Shown piece by piece: positions 59,841-64,000 of a DNA stretch of 64,000 nt. The stretch covers positions 1 through 64,000 of the forward strand of contig NZ_DYHZ01000008.1 of the NCBI RefSeq assembly GCF_020723905.1, written 5' to 3'. The DNA comes from Anaerolinea thermophila (GTDB taxonomy: Bacteria > Chloroflexota > Anaerolineae > Anaerolineales > Anaerolineaceae). Below the pieces are notes generated by a model that saw nothing but the letters and a program-made list of their open reading frames with translations, made no database searches and had not been told where the DNA came from. Made by a program: the position numbers and the translations under genes. Each line of letters opens with the position of its first letter. Within the stretch, counting starts at the first letter, position 1.

Positions 59841-61588
59841 GGACAATTTACCGCCTTCTGGGTTTTCTCAAACCTTTTGCTGCCCGTGTTTTGCTTTCCA
59901 TTCTTCTTTCCTTTGGGACAGTTGCCAGCGGGGTAGGATTGCTGGGAACCTCAGCCTTCCTGATTGCTTCGGCGGCTTTACATCCCTCCATTGCCGAACT
60001 TCAGGTAGCCATCGTCGGGGTGAGGTTTTTCGGCATTGTCAGAGGGCTTTTACGCTATCTCGAGCGACTGGTTTCACACGATATCAACTTAAGACTGCTG
60101 GCGGGATTAAGGGTATGGCTGTATGGCATGATCGAACCGCTGGCGCCGGCTGGTCTGGAACTGGATCAGGGCGGAGATTTACTTCAGCGTATGGTGGGCG
60201 AACTGGAAACGCTGGAGAATTTCTTTGTGCGGGTGGTTTCTCCAGTTGTCAACGCCGGGCTGATCACGCTGGGAATTTCCCTGTTTTGCGGCAGAATGGT
60301 ACCGGTTTTGGGGTGGGTGGTTGCCTCTGGAATGTTCCTGACAGGAATGGTGGTGCCCATTGTGCAGATGCGTCTTTCCCATCAAGCCGGAAGGCAGTGG
60401 ATTGAATCCCGCTCGCAATTAAGCGCCTTTTCCATTCAGGCCATTCAGGGCATGAGTGACTGGATCATGTTTGGACAGGTTGAAAAAGGACAGGAACAGT
60501 TTCACCGGATCAATCGGAAACTATCGCAGACGCAGGAGAGGATGGCAAAAGTACAGGCACTGGGTGCTTCTGCGGGACTTTGGGGAAGCGGGTTAACCGT
60601 TTGGATGCTTCTTTTCCTGGGTGGACAGGCGGTTCTTCAGCGGCAGATGAGTGGGGTGGACCTGGCTGTCCTTTCATTAATGGTGATGGCTTCATTTGAG
60701 GCAGTTACCCCGTTGCATCAGGCGGCGGCTCAGTTTGAGGCTACCCTGCAGGCAGGAAAAAGAATATTTGAATGGGTGGACCGCCCGAATGTGGCGCCTG
60801 AGCCAGAAGTTCCCTCTCCATCCCTTTCGGAACAGATCAATGTGCGCTTTGAGGCGGCCTCGCTGACCTACCCCGGACGTTCCGAACCCGCATTGCAGGA
60901 TTTCTGGCTGGATTTACCTTCTGGCAGGCGGGTGGCACTGGTGGGGGAGAGCGGTGCAGGCAAGAGCACAGTAGGTCAGTTGCTCCTGCGTTTCCGTTTT
61001 CCCTCAGGCGGAAGGGTACTGATAAATGGCTGGGATATTCGCGCTCTGCGAGGGGAAGAGGTACGGTCACGGATTGCAGTGGTTTCCCAGCAAACAACCC
61101 TGTTCAGCGGAACGTTGAGGGAAAATTTGCTTCTGGCGGCACCTCATGTCTCCGATGAAGATCTATGGAATGTGATGGAACAGGTGGAACTGGGATCGTG
61201 GCTTCGTCGTTTACCCAGAGGACTGGATACCTGGATTGGCGCTCAGGGAGAAATGATTTCTGGTGGAGAACGTCAGCGCCTTGCCCTGGCGCGGGCATTG
61301 CTGAAGCCATCTTCGCTCTGGCTGTTGGATGAGCCTGTCAGCGGGTTGGATGCTGAAACTGCCCGTACTCTCTTGCGCAGGTTGTGGCAATATGCAGGTT
61401 CCCGCTCAATTCTCTATATGACCCACTATCTCGCTGAACTGGAAACTTTTGATGAAATTGTCGTCTTGCAAAATGGACGGATCATCGAACGAGGTACGCA
61501 CATGGAGTTAATCCGGGCTGGTGGATGGTACGCTCAGGCCTGGCAGTTCCAGCGTTCCCTGCTGGATGAGGGGGAACTGTTACATTGA
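59837..61588 (+). CDS. cydC: ABC exporter, CydC-type
   Basis: The 583-residue partner has six helices and an ATPase (Walker A GESGAGKST, signature ISGGERQRLALARAL, Walker B LWLLDEPVSGLD, H-loop MTHYL). The N-terminal GLLGTSAFLIASAA segment is typical of CydC. Its ATG overlaps the cydD stop (ATGA), so the subunits are translated together. Confidence 0.88.
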   Translation: MRTIYRLLGFLKPFAARVLLSILLSFGTVASGVGLLGTSAFLIASAALHPSIAELQVAIVGVRFFGIVRGLLRYLERLVSHDINLRLLAGLRVWLYGMIEPLAPAGLELDQGGDLLQRMVGELETLENFFVRVVSPVVNAGLITLGISLFCGRMVPVLGWVVASGMFLTGMVVPIVQMRLSHQAGRQWIESRSQLSAFSIQAIQGMSDWIMFGQVEKGQEQFHRINRKLSQTQERMAKVQALGASAGLWGSGLTVWMLLFLGGQAVLQRQMSGVDLAVLSLMVMASFEAVTPLHQAAAQFEATLQAGKRIFEWVDRPNVAPEPEVPSPSLSEQINVRFEAASLTYPGRSEPALQDFWLDLPSGRRVALVGESGAGKSTVGQLLLRFRFPSGGRVLINGWDIRALRGEEVRSRIAVVSQQTTLFSGTLRENLLLAAPHVSDEDLWNVMEQVELGSWLRRLPRGLDTWIGAQGEMISGGERQRLALARALLKPSSLWLLDEPVSGLDAETARTLLRRLWQYAGSRSILYMTHYLAELETFDEIVVLQNGRIIERGTHMELIRAGGWYAQAWQFQRSLLDEGELLH

Positions 61589-61630
61589 TGCCAGCGTCTT
61601 ATTCTTAGCAGGAATTGCTGAGGAGGGCGT

Positions 61631-64000
61631 ATGGCAAAAAGAATCGGGCTTTTGATAGCATTGCTGGCGGGGCTTCTGTTTGGATGGACGCTACCGGTTC
61701 AAGCCGATGGTATTATCATCCCGCCACCGTGTCCGCCTGAGGGGTGTCCACCTGTTCCCTGTATCCCTGAATTTTGCCCCCCGGTCCCTCCGCGACCGAT
61801 GTCGCAACTGGTCATTCGCTATCATCATGTCAACGTCACCATTCAGAATCAACTGGCAACCACGCGGGTGGATCAGGTTTTCTACAACCCCAACCGGTGG
61901 GCGGTGGAAGGGGTGTATCTCTTTCCTTTGCCGGCAGGCGCAGTGGTAAGTGATTTCAAACTCTGGGTGGATGACCAGCCTGTTGAGGGCAAAATTCTCA
62001 ATGCGGAAGAAGCCAGAAAACTCTATGAGGACACGGTTCGCTCGCTCAAAGATCCTGGTTTGCTGGAATACGTGGGACGAGGAGCCGTGCAGGCGCGAGT
62101 ATTTCCAATAGATCCCGGGGAGGAAAGGCGCATTGCGCTGGAATATCAGCAAGTCCTGGTCACAGATCATGAAGTCATACGGTATGCTTACCCCCTCAAT
62201 ACCGAAAAATACTCGGCACTTCCTCTGGAAGATGTGTCCATTGAGGTTCAGATTCGCGATCAACGTCCTGTCCGCACAGTGTATTCCTCTTCTCATGCAG
62301 TTCAAATTGAACGAAAGAATGACAACGAGGTCAATGTCCGTTATACAGACAAAAATGTGCTTCCGGATCGAGATTTTGAATTGCTCATCTCACTGGGCGA
62401 GGGAGAAGCCCTGCACCTTTTTTCCTATCGTGATCCCGGAGATGTGGACGATGCCGATGGCTTTTTCCTGATGTTGCTTGCACCGCGTATTCAATCCCCT
62501 GAAGCAGTGATTCCCAAAGATGTGATATTTGTTCTGGATCGGTCTGGCAGCATGGAGGGGGTAAAATTTCAGCAGGCAAAGCAGGCTCTGGAAGCCATTT
62601 TGACCCGTCTTAATTCTCAGGACCGCTTTAACTTAATCAGTTTCAGCAATCAGGTAGAACTGTTAGCACCTGAATTGGCAGGAGTAGATGCCATACCCGC
62701 AGCCCGGAGATGGCTCTCAGGTTTGAGCGCTGCGGGTGGAACAAATATCCATAGGGCGTTGCTGGAAGCCGCCGGTATGGTTCAGGCAGGGCGTCCGGCG
62801 TATTTGATTTTCCTTACCGACGGCTTGCCAACGGTTGGCATCACCGACCGGGATCAAATTCTGGATGATTTTGCCCGCAAGGCTCCGGAAAATCTCCGTC
62901 TCTTTGTCTTTGGGGTGGGATATGACGTGGACACCTTCTTACTGGATCGGCTGGTGTCTGAACACCACGGATTGAGTCTGTATGTGCGCCCGGAAGAGGA
63001 CTTAAACAAAGCCGTTGCCAGTTTTTATGAGAAGATCAGCACGCCGGTTCTGACCGACCTGAGGTTGACGGTCGAAGGTACAGAAATTTACGATGTGTAT
63101 CCTCAACCCATACCCGATTTATTCGCTGGCACGCAGGTGGTGATTACCGGGCGTTACCGCCAGCCGGGCAGGGTAACGGTGGTATTGACTGGCAATGTTT
63201 CCGGTGAACCCCGTACCTACCGGTTTTCTTCGCTCTCGCTGGTGGAGGACAGCCGTTTTCAAATCACTGAAAGCGAAATCCAGTTACCGCGCCTGTGGGC
63301 AACCCGAAAAATCGGCTATCTCCTGGAACAGATTCGCCTGAATGGCGCGGATCCCGAGACAATCGAGCAGATTGTGCGCCTCAGTATTCGATATGGAATC
63401 ATCACCCCATATACATCTTATCTGGTGACCGAATCCATGCCGCTGGGTGCAGAAGCGCAGTCGAAGATCGCCGGGGAGGCTTACCGTCAGTCTCTCTCCC
63501 TGCCCACGGTAGTCAGCGGTGAAGGAGCGTTCAACCGTGCCATGCAGGAAGGCGCCATGCAGCGAGCAGAATCTGTTCCTGCCAGCCCCGCCGGGGTGGG
63601 TGTTTCCCAAACCTCTGCCGTTCGTCTGGCAGGTAATCGCACGTTTGTCTGGAAAGATAACGAATGGGTGGACACTTTGTTTGATCCCAATACCATGAAA
63701 CCGGTTGAAATTCCTTTCCTCTCAGACGCCTATTTCCAGTTAGCGCAGTATGACCCGCAGGTGGCGTCGGCTCTGGCAGTTGGCGATCGGGTACTGGTAG
63801 TCATCGGCGGAAAAGCCTATCGCATCATTCCAGAGGCTGAACCGGGCACGCTTGTGCCTGGGGTGGAACTCCCCACAGTGCCTCCTGCAGAGGAAACGGA
63901 AACTGTTCCTTCCACTCCTTTACCATCCTCAGAATCCTTGCCCGGAATAGGAGTTTGCCCATCCATTGGATTATTCCCCCTTGGAGTGCTTCTGGCGTTT
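61631..64000 (+). CDS. Secreted VIT/von Willebrand factor A domain protein (partial)
   Basis: An open frame of 790 codons runs off the window end with no stop. Residues 1-26 are a signal peptide (cut likely after VQA). A Pro-rich stretch has cysteines at 34, 39, 44 and 49, exactly five residues apart. A VIT domain follows (about 55-185), then a vWA domain (about 297-475) with the metal-binding DRSGS (303-307) and TDGLP. A Pro/Thr/Ser-rich segment ends near a hydrophobic stretch, likely a membrane anchor. It resembles inter-alpha-trypsin-inhibitor-like bacterial surface proteins. AGGAGG precedes the ATG. Confidence 0.88.
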   Translation, partial: MAKRIGLLIALLAGLLFGWTLPVQADGIIIPPPCPPEGCPPVPCIPEFCPPVPPRPMSQLVIRYHHVNVTIQNQLATTRVDQVFYNPNRWAVEGVYLFPLPAGAVVSDFKLWVDDQPVEGKILNAEEARKLYEDTVRSLKDPGLLEYVGRGAVQARVFPIDPGEERRIALEYQQVLVTDHEVIRYAYPLNTEKYSALPLEDVSIEVQIRDQRPVRTVYSSSHAVQIERKNDNEVNVRYTDKNVLPDRDFELLISLGEGEALHLFSYRDPGDVDDADGFFLMLLAPRIQSPEAVIPKDVIFVLDRSGSMEGVKFQQAKQALEAILTRLNSQDRFNLISFSNQVELLAPELAGVDAIPAARRWLSGLSAAGGTNIHRALLEAAGMVQAGRPAYLIFLTDGLPTVGITDRDQILDDFARKAPENLRLFVFGVGYDVDTFLLDRLVSEHHGLSLYVRPEEDLNKAVASFYEKISTPVLTDLRLTVEGTEIYDVYPQPIPDLFAGTQVVITGRYRQPGRVTVVLTGNVSGEPRTYRFSSLSLVEDSRFQITESEIQLPRLWATRKIGYLLEQIRLNGADPETIEQIVRLSIRYGIITPYTSYLVTESMPLGAEAQSKIAGEAYRQSLSLPTVVSGEGAFNRAMQEGAMQRAESVPASPAGVGVSQTSAVRLAGNRTFVWKDNEWVDTLFDPNTMKPVEIPFLSDAYFQLAQYDPQVASALAVGDRVLVVIGGKAYRIIPEAEPGTLVPGVELPTVPPAEETETVPSTPLPSSESLPGIGVCPSIGLFPLGVLLAF

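Overview
The window is a gene-dense bacterial chromosome segment that reads best as a member of the Chloroflexota, class Anaerolineae. The clues are the gene arrangement (a long str-S10-spc-alpha ribosomal super-cluster, a membrane-arm-only complex I cluster with two tandem NuoM genes, an F0-only ATP synthase cluster), an archaeal/eukaryal-type prolyl-tRNA synthetase, zinc-type S14, S4 and L36, and a Pro/Thr-rich lipoprotein linker. This assignment is inference from recognisable genes; no 16S gene is present. No IS element, prophage, CRISPR array or origin was seen.

Region 1 (1-17140, all plus strand) is translation machinery: the 3' end of tuf, then rpsJ, rplC, rplD, rplW, rplB, rpsS, rplV, rpsC, rplP, rpmC, rpsQ, rplN, rplX, rplE, rpsN, rpsH, rplF, rplR, rpsE, rpmD, rplO, secY, adk, map, rpmJ, rpsM, rpsK, rpsD, rpoA, rplQ, truA, rplM and rpsI, closed by a strong terminator. 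infA is missing from its usual place between map and rpmJ, where an excellent promoter sits instead. A second internal promoter and a structured leader lie between rpsJ and rplC.

Region 2 (17226-21258) holds a DUF302 protein, a MazG/TP-methylase fusion, a GD-repeat protein with a SHOCT-like tail, and a small membrane protein. Region 3 (21331-30452) is the complex I membrane arm: nuoA, H, J, K, L, M, M2, N, without any peripheral-arm gene. Two NuoM copies and a long lateral helix at the NuoL C-terminus suggest an enlarged (2M-type) proton-pumping arm. Region 4 (30526-33603) pairs a divergent GH13-like protein with a PfkB sugar kinase. Region 5 (33704-36027) encodes only the membrane part of ATP synthase (AtpZ/I-like, a, c and a b-delta fusion), then a terminator; the F1 genes are not here.

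Region 6 (36238-48523) contains MurE, a YkgJ-type cysteine-cluster protein, pnp and rpsO on the minus strand, a Nudix hydrolase, proS, a HEAT-like protein, a DHH-CBS-tRNA nucleotidyltransferase fusion, a GNAT, a lipoprotein and a methyltransferase. Region 7 (48648-51700) has two tRNA-Ala genes followed directly by a T-box leader and leuS. Region 8 (51840-55599) is a visibly more A+T-rich two-gene unit of SF1 helicases, one with a degenerate NERD-like N-terminus; it is the best candidate here for an undescribed system. Region 9 (55610-64000) has a creatininase-family protein, a UbiB-type kinase, cydDC and a secreted VIT/vWA protein cut off by the window end.

A recurrent regulatory theme is a -10 hexamer placed 6-7 bases upstream of the start codon with no Shine-Dalgarno sequence. 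At least seven genes or operons (20680, 33704, 41243, 44111, 48523 minus, 58046 minus, 58107) show it, so leaderless mRNAs are probably common in this organism.
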